From contig CM057466.1 in the NCBI GenBank assembly GCA_030035585.1, forward strand, positions 58,411,233 through 58,475,232: a stretch of 64,000 bases of DNA, written 5' to 3'. Source of the DNA: Dugong dugon. Taxonomy: Eukaryota; Chordata; Mammalia; Sirenia; Dugongidae. The position numbers and the translations under genes are program-made. This document shows, one piece after another, positions 22,120-33,874 of this stretch; position 1 is the stretch's first letter, and every line of letters starts with the position of its first letter. The notes below the pieces were generated by a model. That model was not told the DNA's origin and searched no databases. It worked only from the letters and a program-made list of their open reading frames with translations.

Positions 22120-22960
22120 AGCTACGAGAATAATCTCCTATCCCTTAACTGTGCATCATCTAGTTGCAAACCTGAGACGGAAGAATCTATAAAGAGCTTT
22201 TCCCCCAGAGCCTTTGCAGAATTAAACCAGCTTCCTCTCCTGAGTTGCTTCTCTAGAGAACAGAGCTTCAAGGCCTTGTCAGATGCAGGCATTCTCAAGG
22301 GAGAGGAGCTACCTGGAAAGTATTTTGCATAACAATATGCCCACAGATTTTTCACTGAGCATTTTACTCAGCTCCCAGTAGATTCATTAAACAGACAGCT
22401 TGGCACCAGCATATCATGCCAGTTTTCTATCTGATACAAACTGTACAGTAACTCGTGTTTGATTCACAATACTAATTTTTAAGCAACCGCATAAAAACAG
22501 AAAACAAAGAAAAGATGCTAGGTTAAGTTATTTTACTAAAAAACAGTATTAAGTGCCTCCTTCCCATCCTCCTTCCACTCTAATCGGATATGTTCCTGTT
22601 TGGTTGTTTTCCTTCATGCAGAGTCTGAATGGCAACAGATTCTTTTTGTCTATTAGAATGCTGTGCTCTCGGTCAATGCCCTCTGAGTGCTGGTCCTGAA
22701 TATGATCATGAGCTCACACTAGAATGTAAAGAATGCATTGCTTCCTTCTTCAAAACGTTTTGCTAGGAAAAAAAATGTCAGCTCAACTAAACAGCGTGCT
22801 TAGTGCCGAAGCTGATGTATGTTCTGGCTCAATCTCCTTACGGACAGATAACAGTTCAGACGGGCACCACCCCTGTACCACACTCCGAGAGGGCTGCTCT
22901 AGGTTCCAGAACTCCCCATCTACCTGGGGAGTGCACTAGATTGATGTTTATGATGGACTT
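22120..22960. other. Single-copy intronic sequence, no recognised feature
   Basis: I see no known repeat or exon. Short open frames lie on both strands at 22114-22355, with no domain recognised. Confidence 0.35.
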
Positions 22961-22964
22961 CTGA

Positions 22965-23475
22965 GGTTTTTTGGTAAAGCACCTCAATATTGAGGCCCCA
23001 TCATGACCTTTCTCATTCTGTGTGACCCGGCTGGGGCTCCCATATGACTAGGGCTGACCAATCAGTGCTGTGAGTCTCTTGCGCCACAGAGATGGTTCAG
23101 GGAGGTCATGACCCAGGGCCAGCCCATCAGCATAATTCCACCCCCGGTTAGTTTTCAGATCAGGGATGGGTGGCCCAGAATCACCCAGTCAGGATGACCT
23201 AATCAGAGTGAAGCATCCATGAGGCAAGAATCTGGCTATGAAATGGGGCAAAGGTAGAAAGAGCAGAACTGAGATACGGAGAGAGAGAGACTGGATTCTG
23301 AGTATGTCACTGGAGCCTCTGGATCAAGCCATGCCTGAAGCAGGACTCACCCCTAGAACTTTTCAGTTATATGAACTAATAAATCTTCCTTTTGCTTAGA
23401 CAAGTCTGTGAGCTTTCAAACACATGCACCCAAAAAGTCTGAAGTTTACAGTTCTACAATCCACACGTGCTGGTC
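22965..23475 (+). mobile_element. Old mammalian ERVL-type LTR
   Basis: It resembles a known mammalian LTR: a 'gaccaatcagtgctgtgagt' block, 'gatgacctaatcagagtgaa', a purine-rich 'gatacggagagagagagact' patch, and the polyadenylation region 'aacttttcagttatatgaac' with aataaatcttccttttgctt. Subfamily and ends are not assigned. Confidence 0.6.
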
Positions 23476-23514
23476 CTAAAGAAACAAATCTGAAAAGCAA
23501 AAGACAAGGAGTCA

Positions 23515-23700
23515 GAAGAGCTGCCCCTATATAGAACCAGAGGCAGGTTACTGAGCCTTTCCACACCTATGTTCCTTCCTCTGTCACGTGAGTAACATTG
23601 GCCTCCCCCCCACCATCACCTCTCAGGTGATTGTGAGACTCGTATAAGAAGATACAGAGGAAGTCACTCTGGAAACATATGAAAAAGCACTGTACAAACA
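23515..23700 (+). mobile_element. MIR SINE relic
   Basis: Diverged MIR wording ('ggcaggttactgagcctttc', 'ttccttcctctgtcacgtga', 'aggtgattgtgagactcgta'). Confidence 0.6.
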
Positions 23701-23704
23701 AGAA

Positions 23705-24975
23705 CGAAAGAAATATTATGATTAGCACAGCACCTTCCTCATTCAAACTTCACATTTCTGGTACCCACAGCCATCCAGAATCTAGAAAAAAATTTAAAAG
23801 GCTTTCAGCAACAGATTGTTTTCACCAAATCCTATATTCTGTACTACAGAAGAGGAAGTACCTTCTGCAGGCCAGAAACTATGTGGAAAGTGAGAGAGCA
23901 GACTGGCAGGAGCCGGCCAGACTCCAGAGGCAGCCAGAAGCTTAGTTTTGTGGGCTGAACACCAATGTGCACTGAGGGTCATTCCTTAGGCCCACCCAGG
24001 ATGTTTTTTCCCCATTGCACACATCGTCCCATCTACTCGAGCTTATGAATCATGAAAGAGAAGTGATTTAGAAATTATATTCTCAACTGCTATTCTGCAA
24101 TGCTGAGATTGCTGTCCTAATAATAATGTTCTCCGGTAAAGAAGGTTTTGTTTGTTTTACTGTTTTTATAGTAAAACCAACATAACAAATAAACTTTACA
24201 TAAAAAGACTAACTTGTTTTACAAATGCTGAATTTTTCCAAAAACCACTTCTAATAGATACAAGCAGATGGCAGTCAGGGTACAAGCAGAGAGGTGGCGG
24301 CAGAGCACTAATGCCACCCCTGACACTGAGCTGCTTTCTGTCAATGGTGGTATTAACAGATTCTCTTTTGATGGTAAAATAACTAGTTTTGGAGTTTCAT
24401 AGAATGTGCCTGGAAGCAACTTCGTTCTTCACAGTTCCTGCCTTAGAGGAGCTGAGTCCTGGGGGAAAGGGGTGGGAGGACAGAGCAGACAACTTGTTTT
24501 ATTAACAGTTCCCATGTACTGTCAGCTCGGTGCCAGGCTCTTCATGCACACGACTGGCCAACACTCACCAGGCTGCACTGCCAATGGGCCATGGCTCCTC
24601 CGAAGCAAGGAACCCGTGGACCCTCCAGCCCTGCTCCTGTGGACAGCCTGCATCCAGGCAGAGTGGGCTGGCCCTGCCCTTCCCGTCTCCACAGGGAAGC
24701 AGCCCAGGCAGGGCCTGTCTGTGGCAGCTCCACAAATACCGCTATTCTCTGTTCCTGCTTCACCATCTTAAAAAACAAGCTGGCCCTTCCTTGTTATCTG
24801 GTGATCTTCAATTCTGGTAGAGAAAGTAAAGGTTGGCCTCAGGTCCAAGACCTATTCTCCAATTTAGTCTTATCATTATTAAAGCTGGTACTTGGCACAC
24901 CACTGATCCATGGCTCACTTGGTGAAAAGGCAAAGGAGAAGAGTAGTGAAGGGTTTCCCTCAAACTTCTGATACT
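23705..24975. other. Single-copy intron flanking a TMEM241 exon
   Basis: No confident repeat is seen. A GC-richer patch at 24540-24770 is open in several frames on both strands (up to 126 codons at 24591-24971), as expected of stop-poor composition. The TMEM241 donor lies just beyond at 24977-24978. Confidence 0.4.
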
Positions 24976-24978
24976 CAC

Positions 24979-25060
24979 CAGTCTGGACAATGCTCTGGAA
25001 CCAGCATAGATTATACCCACAGACAGCACCGAAGCAGGAAGCCACGTCAAAACAGCAGAT
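24979..25060 (-). CDS. TMEM241: TMEM241 internal exon (82 bp)
   Basis: On the minus strand the acceptor ttttccccctttttccag precedes the exon and the donor gtgagt follows it. The first base completes an Arg-type codon split with the unseen upstream exon. Then 27 codons read SAVLTWLPASVLSVGIIYAG and SRALSRL, ending in phase 0, which joins the exon at 10021-10098 in frame. I recognise this as the N-terminal third of TMEM241. The hydrophobic stretch is a transmembrane helix of this multi-pass Golgi transporter-like protein. From memory the human protein differs at only about two positions here. The open frame runs past the donor into intron, so the longer frame at 24808-25107 is not the real exon. 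The exon requires an upstream exon above 25060 that I could not find. Confidence 0.93.
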
Positions 25061-25174
25061 CTGGAAAAAGGGGAAAAAGCCATATTATTTTTGTCACTTA
25101 TGTACAAAAGACCTAGCCGGAAGGAGTTAACCCTTCAGATGCACCAAGTACAGCAACAGTGGTTGCCTAAAACT

Positions 25175-25895
25175 CACTGCCCAAGTTTCTTACAAAGCTG
25201 CGCATAGGCTTACCATTTGATCCAGCAACTGCATTCCTAGGTATTTATCCAAATGAGATGAGAATGTATGACATAAAAACCTGCACACGATGTTTACAGC
25301 AGCTTTATTCATAATTGGAAAAATTAGAAGCAATCAAGATGTTATTCAATAGGTGAATGAATAAACTGTGGTACATCGATACAATGGAGTATTATGCAAT
25401 AAAAAGAAATGAGCTATTGAGTCACGAAAAGACATGGAGGAAATTTAAATGCATATTGCTAAGTGAAAGAAGCCATTTTGAAAAAGCTACATACTGTATG
25501 ATTCCACCTATATGACATTCTGGAAAAGGCAGAACTATAAAGGCAGTAAAAAGGCCAGTACTTGCCAGCAGGTGGCGGGGGGGTGGATGAACGGGTGGAG
25601 CGCGAGGCTTTTAGTGCAGTGAAACTACTCTGTGTGATACTGTAATGGTGGACACATGACATTATGCATTTGTCAAAACTCATAGGGCTGTACAACACAA
25701 AGAGGGAACCCTACTGTATACCATGGACTCTAGTTAATAATAATGTATCAATACTGGGTCATCAGTTATACAAATGTATCACCAAAACACAAGCTGTTCA
25801 TAACAGGGGAGAAGGTATATGGGAAATCTCTGCACTTGCTGTACAACTTTTCTATAATCCTAAAACTGCTCTAAAAAACAGTCTCTTAGGAAAAA
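25175..25895 (+). mobile_element. Old L1 (L1ME/L1MC-like) 3' end
   Basis: It contains an ORF2 C-terminal remnant ('accatttgatccagcaactg', 'cattcctaggtatttatcca') and a long old 3' UTR ('gtaatggtggacacatgaca', 'ggctgtacaacacaaagagg', 'aaaactgctctaaaaaacag'). The same 3' UTR family recurs at 60190-60590. Confidence 0.85.
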
Positions 25896-25899
25896 AAAA

Positions 25900-26880
25900 T
25901 CACTGCCCAACTCGTTCAATGGGATGTGGTCTTTCTCAGTTCAGAGAGTGGTGGAGGCAGCAAACCATCTTCCTACAGCTTGTGATTCTGCCCACCACCT
26001 ACCATTACCAAACCCACAGATAGAACATAAATGAGCTGGAAACTGAAAACGCCTTGCTGCAGGCTGGCAGACAGACCAGATCTGATTTTTTTTTTTTTTT
26101 TTTTTAAAGGGTAGTGAACGTTATTCTTTGGATTTTAAGTAGGCCAGAAGTTTTTAATCCATGCCAAATTATTAAAAATAAAAAGAGGCTATTTTACCCA
26201 GGTAATCTATCAAACAGCTCCGTAGAACCACAACAAAAGGAACCTCAATGTCTCAGGACAGAATCAAAAAAAAAAAAAAAAGGAAAGAAAGAGTGCCAGA
26301 ATGTCATTTGCTGACTTCTTCAAACATTAACCTGGCACTGCCAGAATACCAGTTCAGGCAATCTTTAAGGATTTCTGAGGGGCACTTTTTTTTTATTCAA
26401 TTGTGGTCACGCCAGGAACTGCTTTTTCACTACAGCTTAGAAGGTTACACTCTTCAAGAAAAACAAAATCCCAGCTTCCATGTACAGTGCATATCACTGA
26501 GGTTGCAACAAGCTTCCCCCATCAATTACAAATACATCCTGTCCAACTAATTAGAGTTCCTAGAGTTATTCTAATAATTGATAGAAATAAATGAAACCAT
26601 TCCAGCAGGATATATTATAATAATCCCAACTAACTCAATGAACTGCTCTCCTGGGATTGGTGCCTGCTCAAGAATTGCTCTTTGTTGATTTATTAGTGTG
26701 GGCTGGCAGTCCATCCATGACAAGACCTCCTCTGGAACAACTCCCAGGGGAATCTAGCATTAAAATGCTTCCAGAAATCGCTAGGAAGGACTTCAAACCT
26801 TACTTGCTGTACAGTATAAATTCCTTCAGCAAATTACTTACTGCAACTTGCAAGGTGCTGAGAACACAAGAATTATTGGT
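25900..26880. other. Single-copy intronic sequence with homopolymers
   Basis: It contains a T-run at about 26086-26105 and an A-run at about 26266-26281. I see no exon or confident transposon. The T-run may mark the tail of an unrecognised antisense retroelement. Confidence 0.35.
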
Positions 26881-26884
26881 AAGA

Positions 26885-27115
26885 GCAACATCAGGAGCTA
26901 ACATTTATTGAGTACTTGCTGCTAAATGTTTTATATGTCTTATCTTTTTCAAACATGCACAGTAATCTTATGAGGAAAGTATTGTTATTATCCCCATTGT
27001 GCAGAGGAGGAAACTGAATATAAAGTTTAAGTAATCTGCATGTGGTCAGAGCATCTGGTAGATGGCAAAGCCAGAATTTGAATTCAGATCTGACTCCACA
27101 GCCTCAGTTTTTAAC
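26885..27115 (+). mobile_element. MIR SINE relic
   Basis: Near-complete MIR: 'agctaacatttattgagtac', 'agtaatcttatgaggaaagt', 'attatccccattgtgcagag', 'aagccagaatttgaattcag'. Confidence 0.85.
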
Positions 27116-27119
27116 TGCT

Positions 27120-28465
27120 CTTTTACACTTTGTTCTCAAAGAACTCATAATCTAATGGGAGACACACATAAATAGATAAGCTGCAAATATGACATGATTT
27201 TGCTCTGGCAGCAGACCAAGCAAATAATTATCTGAGAAATAGTCCCTGTTATCACTACTCCTGCAGCAAAAATAGATGTCTGAACCTACAACCAAAGGTG
27301 AACAGAGAAAAGAGAATGCTATCCTCCATCCTAATGGGTCAAGAGTAACATCAGCCACAGCCAATTGCTACTCTACTGGGAAAAGGCCTTCACGTTAGAC
27401 ATCAGTGAAGACAGAGTTCAGCCCATGGCCTGTTGTATACCAGAAGGAAGTCCAAAGCACACACCACAGGCAGAGCACTGCTGACAAAGGAGGGGTGCAC
27501 TGGGTAGAATAACAGCTGGCCTTGCTGAGGCAGGCCCACTACTCTGGAATGCAAGGTCAGTGAGGCCCCAAATATTTGTACTCCATTCCCTCTTAAAATA
27601 AACAAGGAAAACTCCTGCTGAGTTATGTACTCTATAAGACATCAGTATCTGAGTGGCCATGGAAGTGAGGAAAAGAAAACATTCCTAGAGAACATCTTGT
27701 ATTTTAACCCTTCTACCCTAAAATTCAAAGAAAGAACTTTAACCTAGAAAAAACATATACAGGTCTGGTTGGATCAGTGAGATGTCTGGAAAATGCTAGA
27801 AGGCAGCTAGCTGTGTGAGCATATGGCTCCAACGTGGGACTCTCAGCTGGGCACACGGGCACTGGTGCTTGTGTCCTCCCCAGTCACGTCACTCAGGGCC
27901 CACCCTCAAGGTGGATGGAGCCCAGGCCACATGTGCTAGTGGTGGACTTGAGACTCGTGCATGACAAGTAGTTGGCTGCAGAGCCCTTCCCTGGCCCTCT
28001 GGGCTCTTACCAGAGAGACAGCTGCATTCCTCCACCACACACTCACAGAAAACTATAGCTGCTATGAAGAAGAGTAAATAGGAGTCACTGAAAAAACAGC
28101 TGCCAAAACAGGTGTGGGCAAGACAGGTGTCAAAGGCGAGTGGAAAAAGTAAAAATAATTTAAAATCTAAAAGGGGTTCTGAATTCATATTGTTTCAAAG
28201 TATCAAGTTCTCATTTTTAAGAATCTACTCCACCCGAAAACCACAGAGTATATGTTAAGTGTAGCTTATGCAAAAAAAAAAGATCTGAAGGAATACTAGT
28301 TAATAATCCATATGCAAAGAAACGTCCTTGGCCTAGACCAAAAGCTTGGCAAATAAATGCAGAGTTACATGTCTTAAGATAAATAGAGTGAGTCCCTAAT
28401 TTATGTCAATGAGCCCACCTGTCTAATAGTGTCAGATAAAAGAGCTTCTGCACGTATTATTAATG
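27120..28465. other. Single-copy intronic sequence, no recognised feature
   Basis: About 1.3 kb without recognised repeats. I checked the minus strand for a TMEM241 upstream exon and saw none. Confidence 0.4.
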
Positions 28466-28468
28466 CCC

Positions 28469-28980
28469 CGTCTTAGTCATCTAGCGCTGCTATAACAGAA
28501 ATACCACAAGTGGATGGCTTTAACAAAGGGAAACTTATTCTCTCACAGTCTAGTAGACTACAAGTCCAAATTCAGGGCATCACCTCCAGGGGAGGCTTTC
28601 TCTCTCTTTCGGCTCTGGAGGAAGGTCCTTGTCATCAATCTTCCCCTGGTCGAGGAGTTTCTCAGTGCAGGGACCCCAGGTCCAAAGGACGTGATCTGCT
28701 CCCAGTGCTGCTTTTTTGGTGGTATGAGGCTCCTATGTCTCTCTGCTCGCTTCTCTCTTTTATATCTCAAAAGAGACTGACTCAAGACACTATCTAATCT
28801 TGTAGATCTCATCAACATAACTGCTGTTAATCCATCTCATTAACAACATAGTGATAGAATTTACAACACATGGGAAAATCACATCAGATGACAAAACAGT
28901 GGACAATCACACAATACTGGGAATCATAACCTAGCCAAGTTGATAAGAGATTTTGGGGAGACACAATTCAATCCATGACA
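28469..28980 (-). mobile_element. MaLR-like solo LTR, module type II
   Basis: Antisense LTR from cgtcttag to ccatgaca. The middle is the 'type II' module ('cttttatatctcaaaagaga', 'ttgtagat'), unlike the LTR at 10907. Probable 5-bp duplication gcccc/gctcc with one mismatch. Open frames at 28510-28818 fall inside the LTR and are not genes. Confidence 0.9.
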
Positions 28981-29204
28981 GCTCCCTAAAATACACTTAA
29001 GTTTCATCAACGTAGGAACCATGTGTGTTTTGCTCATATAAATATATGTAAAATTATTACACTGATAAATGTTACAAAGCAGACTGACTAAACAACTATG
29101 CTATACAATCTAACCTAGCCAGTGAAGAGGATGAGGAAAGCTTCCCCAAAAAAGCAGTTTTGAGATGAAATTCAAAGTTAACAATAAAAAAAAAAAAGGG
29201 GGGG

Positions 29205-29808
29205 TGTCTTAGGCTGGGTTCTCTAGAGAAGCAAAACCAGTAAAACCTATAAATATATATAGGGAGAGATTTATATCAAGGAAACAGCTCACGTGATTGT
29301 AGAGGCTAGAATGTCCCAAGTCCGTGGACTGGGGTAGAGGCCTCTCCCAAATCACGCAGCCACAGAAGCTGGCGAGCCCAAGATCAGCAGGGTGGACAGC
29401 AGGGCTCCTGCTCACAGGCTGTGAAGATCGATGAATTCCAAGATCGGCAGGGAAGACCGCAAGGTTTCTCCTGATTCATGTAGCTGCAGGGGCTGGTGAA
29501 CCCAAGACTGGCAGGTCAAAGAGCAGGGCTCCGCTCACAGGCTGTGAAGATCGGCAAATCTCAAGTTTGGCAGATAAGCTGACAGCTCAAGTCCCAAGAA
29601 CCGGAGGTGAGATGACAAGAGGCAGCTGCAGGCTCCAGAGTGAGCAAAAAGCCAGAACATCTGCTTATATGTAGATGCAGGGCACACCCCCAAGGAAACT
29701 CCCTTTCATCTCACTGGCTACTCACAGCATATTCAATCATGGGAGTGATCACATATAAACACTGTGAATCACGGCCTAGCCAAGTTGACACACAATCTTA
29801 ACCATCAG
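29205..29808 (-). mobile_element. Distinct LTR with internal tandem duplication
   Basis: It starts tgtcttaggctgggttctct on the plus strand and ends near 'cacacaatcttaaccatca'. The edge wording ('tctctagagaagcaaaacca', 'gagagatttatatcaaggaa', 'cggcctagccaagttgacac') is LTR-like and related to, but different from, the other LTRs. Two ~124-bp tandem units lie at about 29355-29600. Confidence 0.72.
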
Positions 29809-29814
29809 AAGGGG

Positions 29815-30370
29815 ATACAGGTGGCAAGGGCAGAACAGGAGAAGGGACACACATTCCAGACATAAATACAGCATGCACAAAGGTCCTGTGACAGGAGGAA
29901 ACTGGAGGCGGAAGAGTGTAGCATGAATAGACAGAAGGAAAAACACAGGGGTGGGAGGGGTAAGAAGGACAAATATAGGGGTTGAAAATATTGCTTTGGC
30001 TACACAGTGGAAGATAGGTTGAAATGAGGTTAGGGGTGCAGTGGCAGGAGACCAGTTTGATAGATATCACAGTAGTCCAGGCAAGAGATGATGAAGATGG
30101 AGTAATGGACTGATTTGAGAAATCAATAAGACTTGGTGATGATTTCCATTGGGAAGTGAGGGAAAGAAGACACCAAGAATGACTCCCAGGTTCCCAATCT
30201 GAACAGTGGGGTGTTAGGTGGTGCTCTGTACTGACAGAAAACTAGAAGAGGTTTCACTGGGGAAAATCAAGAACTCAGGTCTTTGAAATAATGAACTTGT
30301 GATACTTTTGGGACATGAAGCAGAGATGTCAAGTAGGCAACTGGATATAACAGTCTGGGGATCCTTTCCT
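29815..30370 (+). mobile_element. Ancient mammal-wide repeat (CR1/L2-like, family uncertain)
   Basis: It shares the dispersed family's wording: 'gtagtccaggcaagagatga' near 30071, 'atgactcccaggttcccaat', and 'caagtaggcaactggatata' near the end. Confidence 0.6.
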
Positions 30371-30371
30371 G

Positions 30372-30640
30372 CCCGCCAGTGGCAAGAAAGCACTAGTATA
30401 TGTGTCTTATATTTGATTTTTCTGTATTCCCTTATCCCTTGGTTTTGAGGATGAAATTAAAATATATTTCCTTCAACATAATTTCCCCCTTTGGTCCACT
30501 GTTAACAGCAATAAGAGTCTCTTAAATTTGGTTTCATAACTTATTCTGAACTATTTATTAGCACTTAAAATATTCCAGTATTCTAGGCAATGAAGATGTA
30601 GCTTTTAAGACAAACAAATTCCCAACTTCACAAAATTTAC
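30372..30640. other. Intronic sequence, no recognised feature
   Basis: I see nothing identifiable in this short stretch. Confidence 0.35.
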
Positions 30641-30644
30641 AAGC

Positions 30645-32130
30645 AACTGCTGCTCCAGAAAGAAACCCACACATCTATGCTCAACTAATTTTTGACAAGA
30701 GCGCTAAATCCATTGAACGGCAAAAGAAGAGTCTCTTCAATAAATGGTGTTGGGAAAACTGGATTTCCACATGCAGAAAAATGAAATAGGATCCATGCCT
30801 CATACCATACACAAAAACAAATTCAGAATGGATTAAGGACCTAAATGTGAAAACTAAAACCATGAAATTCTTAGAAGAAAATGCAGGGGCAATGCTGTCA
30901 GGCCTAGCTTTTAACAATGGATCATCTAATATAATAAAAGCACAAACAGCAAAAGACAAAATAAATAAATGGAACCTCATAAAAATTAAGAACTTGTTCA
31001 TCAAAAAACCTTACCAAAAAAGTATAAAGACAAGAATATCTTCAGAAACCATATATCCGATAAGAATCTAATAACCAAAATAAATACAAAACTTTGACAA
31101 CTTAACAAAAAGACAAATACAGCAATCATAAAATGGGTAAAGGACTTGAAGAAACATTTCACCAAAGAGGACATTTAAATGGCCACCAAACACATTAAAA
31201 GATGTTCAACATCATTGGCCATCAGAGAAATGCAAATCAAAACCACGAGATATCATTTCACTCCCACTAGGACAGCTAGGAGCCCTAGTGGCACAGTGGT
31301 TAAGAGCTCAGCTGCTAACCGAAAGGTCAGCAATTCAAGTCCACTACATACTTCTTGGAAAACCTATGGGGTAGTTTTACTCTGTCCTATAGGGTTGCTA
31401 TGAGTCAGAATCAACCCAATGGCAACAGGTTTTTTTGGTTTTGTTTTTAGGATGGCTAAGAAAAAAAAAAAGAAAATAACAAATGTTGGTGAGGATGTGA
31501 GGAAATTGGAACCCTTATTCATTGCTGGTGAGAATGTAAAATGGTACAGTCATTGCGGACAGTATGGTCTTTCCTCAAAAAATTAAAAATAGAACTACCA
31601 TATGAACAGCAATTCCACTCCTAGGTATACACCCAAAAGACTTGAAAGCAGAGACTCAAACAGATACTTGTACATCAGTGTTCACTGCAGCACTATCAGA
31701 ATAGCCAAAAGGTAGAAACAACTGAAATGCCATCAACAGATGAATGAATAAACAAAATGTAGCACATACATACAAAGGAAAACTACTCAGCCAGGAGGAG
31801 AAATGAACTCTTGATACATGTTACAATATAGATGGAGCCTGAAGACATTCTGAGTGAACTAAGTCAATCACAAAAAGACACATATTGTATGACCTCACTT
31901 AAACAAAAAGACAAGAAAAGGCAAATGTGTAGAGACCAAAGTTCATCAGTAACTACCAGGAGAGGGATTATTGCTTATGGAGTACTGAGTTTCAGGTTAC
32001 GATGATAGAAAAATCACATCAATTAAGGGTAGGGTTGCACAGCCAATTACTGTAATTGCTGTCAGTAAGTTGTATACCTGTAAAAAGTTGAATTGGCAAA
32101 AGTTGTATGATAGACATATTTACAACAATA
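30645..32130 (+). mobile_element. Older L1, ORF2 C-terminus and 3' UTR
   Basis: It has ORF2 wording ('aatttttgacaagagcgcta', 'ttcaataaatggtgttggga', 'atgcaaatcaaaaccacgag') and a 3' end 'aaaagttgaattggcaaaag'. An AfroSINE interrupts it at 31279-31447. The frame is broken repeatedly. Confidence 0.9.
31279..31447 (+). mobile_element. AfroSINE (short form) inside L1
   Basis: Copy with head ggagccctagtggcacagtg and tail 'caacccaatggcaacaggtt'. Target duplication taggacagcta (31268-31278) and taggatggcta (31448-31458). Confidence 0.95.
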
Positions 32131-32139
32131 AAAAAAAAA

Positions 32140-32900
32140 AAGAGTACCTGTTGAGGCTGCTTATGTACATACCAAACACCTCATGGGATTTAGTTCCTTG
32201 GTTTGGAGGTTTAGGGTCATGGTTTCATGGGACATCTCAGTTAATTGGCGCAATAACGTGTTTAATGCTTCTGTTCTACCTCCTAGTCTGTTTCGCAGTG
32301 TCTGGGGTCTTAAAAGCTTGCAAGCGGTCATAACAATTGGTCTCTATTCGCCTGGAGCAACAGAGGAAGAAGGAGAATCAGGAATAGGAGAGGGAAACGG
32401 AATGTGTGGCTAACTGCCTCCATGAACAACTACCTCCTTTGCCATGAGACCAGAAGAAGCAGATGGTGCCCAGCTACCATTACTGAACATTTTGATCAAA
32501 GATTCTGTAGACAAATCCTGATCAAAAGGGGTGAAAATACAGAACAGGTTTCAAATTCTCATGGACTCCAGAATTCCTGGAGCCATAGAGGTTAGATGAA
32601 CCCCCAAAAATATTGCTCTGATATAAATCTTTAAACCTTAAATATCTTTAAATATCTCCTGAAGTCTTCTTAAATCCAAACAATAGTTTAGCTTAACTAG
32701 TAAAGAATGTCTGCCTTGATGAGAAGGTCAGGAGCTGGTTGAATGGACATGGGAAATCCGGGATGGAAAGGAGGAACATGCTGTCACAGTGTAGGAAGAG
32801 CAACTAGGGTCACATAACAACGTCCTATGTATACATTTTTATATGAGAGACTACCCTGAATTATAAACTTTCACTTAAAGCATAACAATAAAAAAAAAAA
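32140..32900 (+). mobile_element. L1 3' UTR fragment (variant)
   Basis: It shares the window's L1 3' UTR blocks ('gtgtctggggtcttaaaagc', 'gtcaggagctggttgaatgg') and an A-run end near 32888-32904. A ~200-base middle (about 32480-32700) differs from the other copies and may belong to another subfamily. Confidence 0.85.
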
Positions 32901-32939
32901 AAAAGAATGTGTGCATTGAGCATTGTGCTCTTTCAGGAT

Positions 32940-33345
32940 CTATCTATATGGGACCAAACTGATAACAGCAACTTGAAAAATTAGATAGGAAACTTAGGGG
33001 GCTAAAATCAAAACCAAACCCACTGCCATCAAGTTGATCCTGACTCATAGCGACCCTATAGGACAGAGTAGAACTGCCCCATAGGGTTTCCAAGGAGCAC
33101 CTGGTAGATTCGAACTGCTAATCTTCTGGTAAGCAGCCAAGCTCTTAACCACTGCACCACCAAGACTCCAAACTTAGGGGGCAGTGAGTTTATATAAATG
33201 AGGGAGGAACAACTCAGGAAAGGAGGGTGAGACTGTTGAACAACTCGAAGAATGTAATCAATGTCACTGAATTGTACATGCAGAAACTGTTGAATTGGTT
33301 TATGGTTTGCTGTGTACAGTCTCAACAACAATAATAAAATTAAGA
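32940..33345 (+). mobile_element. L1 3' end with an AfroSINE insertion
   Basis: After the SINE it reads 'gaatgtaatcaatgtcactg', 'aattgtacatgcagaaactg', 'tgtgtacagtctcaacaaca' and ends near aataataaaat, which is an L1 3' UTR. Confidence 0.75.
33003..33169 (-). mobile_element. AfroSINE (short form)
   Basis: Antisense copy with a perfect 13-bp target duplication aaacttagggggc at 32990-33002 and 33170-33182. Confidence 0.95.
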
Positions 33346-33349
33346 ACAG

Positions 33350-33870
33350 ACAGAGAGAGAAGACCTGCTGCAAGGAGTAGACGCCTCCAGCTTCCAACTA
33401 GCACATATTAAGGACCTACTGAGGCATTCGTGCTGGGATCACACAGTCCCTATCAATCTCCATCAATGGCTGAGCTGGTGGGGATACCAGACACGGGCCA
33501 TTTCTGCCTGACACATGATACGTCTAACAAGCAATCTGTGCTACAAGGCTCCCCATCCACCTAGCCAAGACTTTCTCAGACTGCACTGCAGTCTGAGGCT
33601 CTACTGTCCCATCCTCCTTACTTCCCCCTTACCTTTGACAGGTGTGAGACCTCCACCACCATCTGAAGGCTCTTCCCACCCACTCATGCTCCCCTTCCCA
33701 GGAATTTCCCCTGACAGATCTCTTGCAACTCTAATTCTTCTGTCTTGGTGTCTGCTTCCTGGAGGACCCAGAAATATAAACAGATAAACAAATAAATATA
33801 TACTACAGTGTCAGAAAAATTCTGCAAGGTGAGGGATTGGAGAGCTACACGCAGTACAATGTTCACTAGT
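33350..33870. other. Intronic sequence, no recognised feature
   Basis: It is CT-rich near 33600-33720. I see no exon or clear repeat. Confidence 0.35.
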
Positions 33871-33874
33871 TTTA

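Larger units (their letters stand above)
10099..24978 (-). other. TMEM241: TMEM241 intron between the two recognised exons
   Basis: The donor at 24978-24977 (minus strand gtgagt) and the acceptor at 10100-10099 (minus strand ag) delimit a GT-AG intron of 14,880 bp. It is largely built of transposons, including the nested stack at 10820-15817. No further exon is needed, because the encoded peptides are contiguous in the known protein. Confidence 0.85.

Noticed and set aside
24540..24770. CpG island or promoter
   Set aside because: The patch is GC-richer but poor in CpG and short, with no associated first exon.
24808..25107. The whole 99-codon frame as TMEM241 coding sequence
   Set aside because: TMEM241 similarity stops exactly at the gtgagt donor and starts at the acceptor; the rest is intron read-through.
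28469..28980. Part of a coding endogenous retrovirus
   Set aside because: Only solo LTRs and non-coding MaLR internal sequence are present. No gag, pol or env similarity was seen in the window outside the LINE reverse transcriptases.
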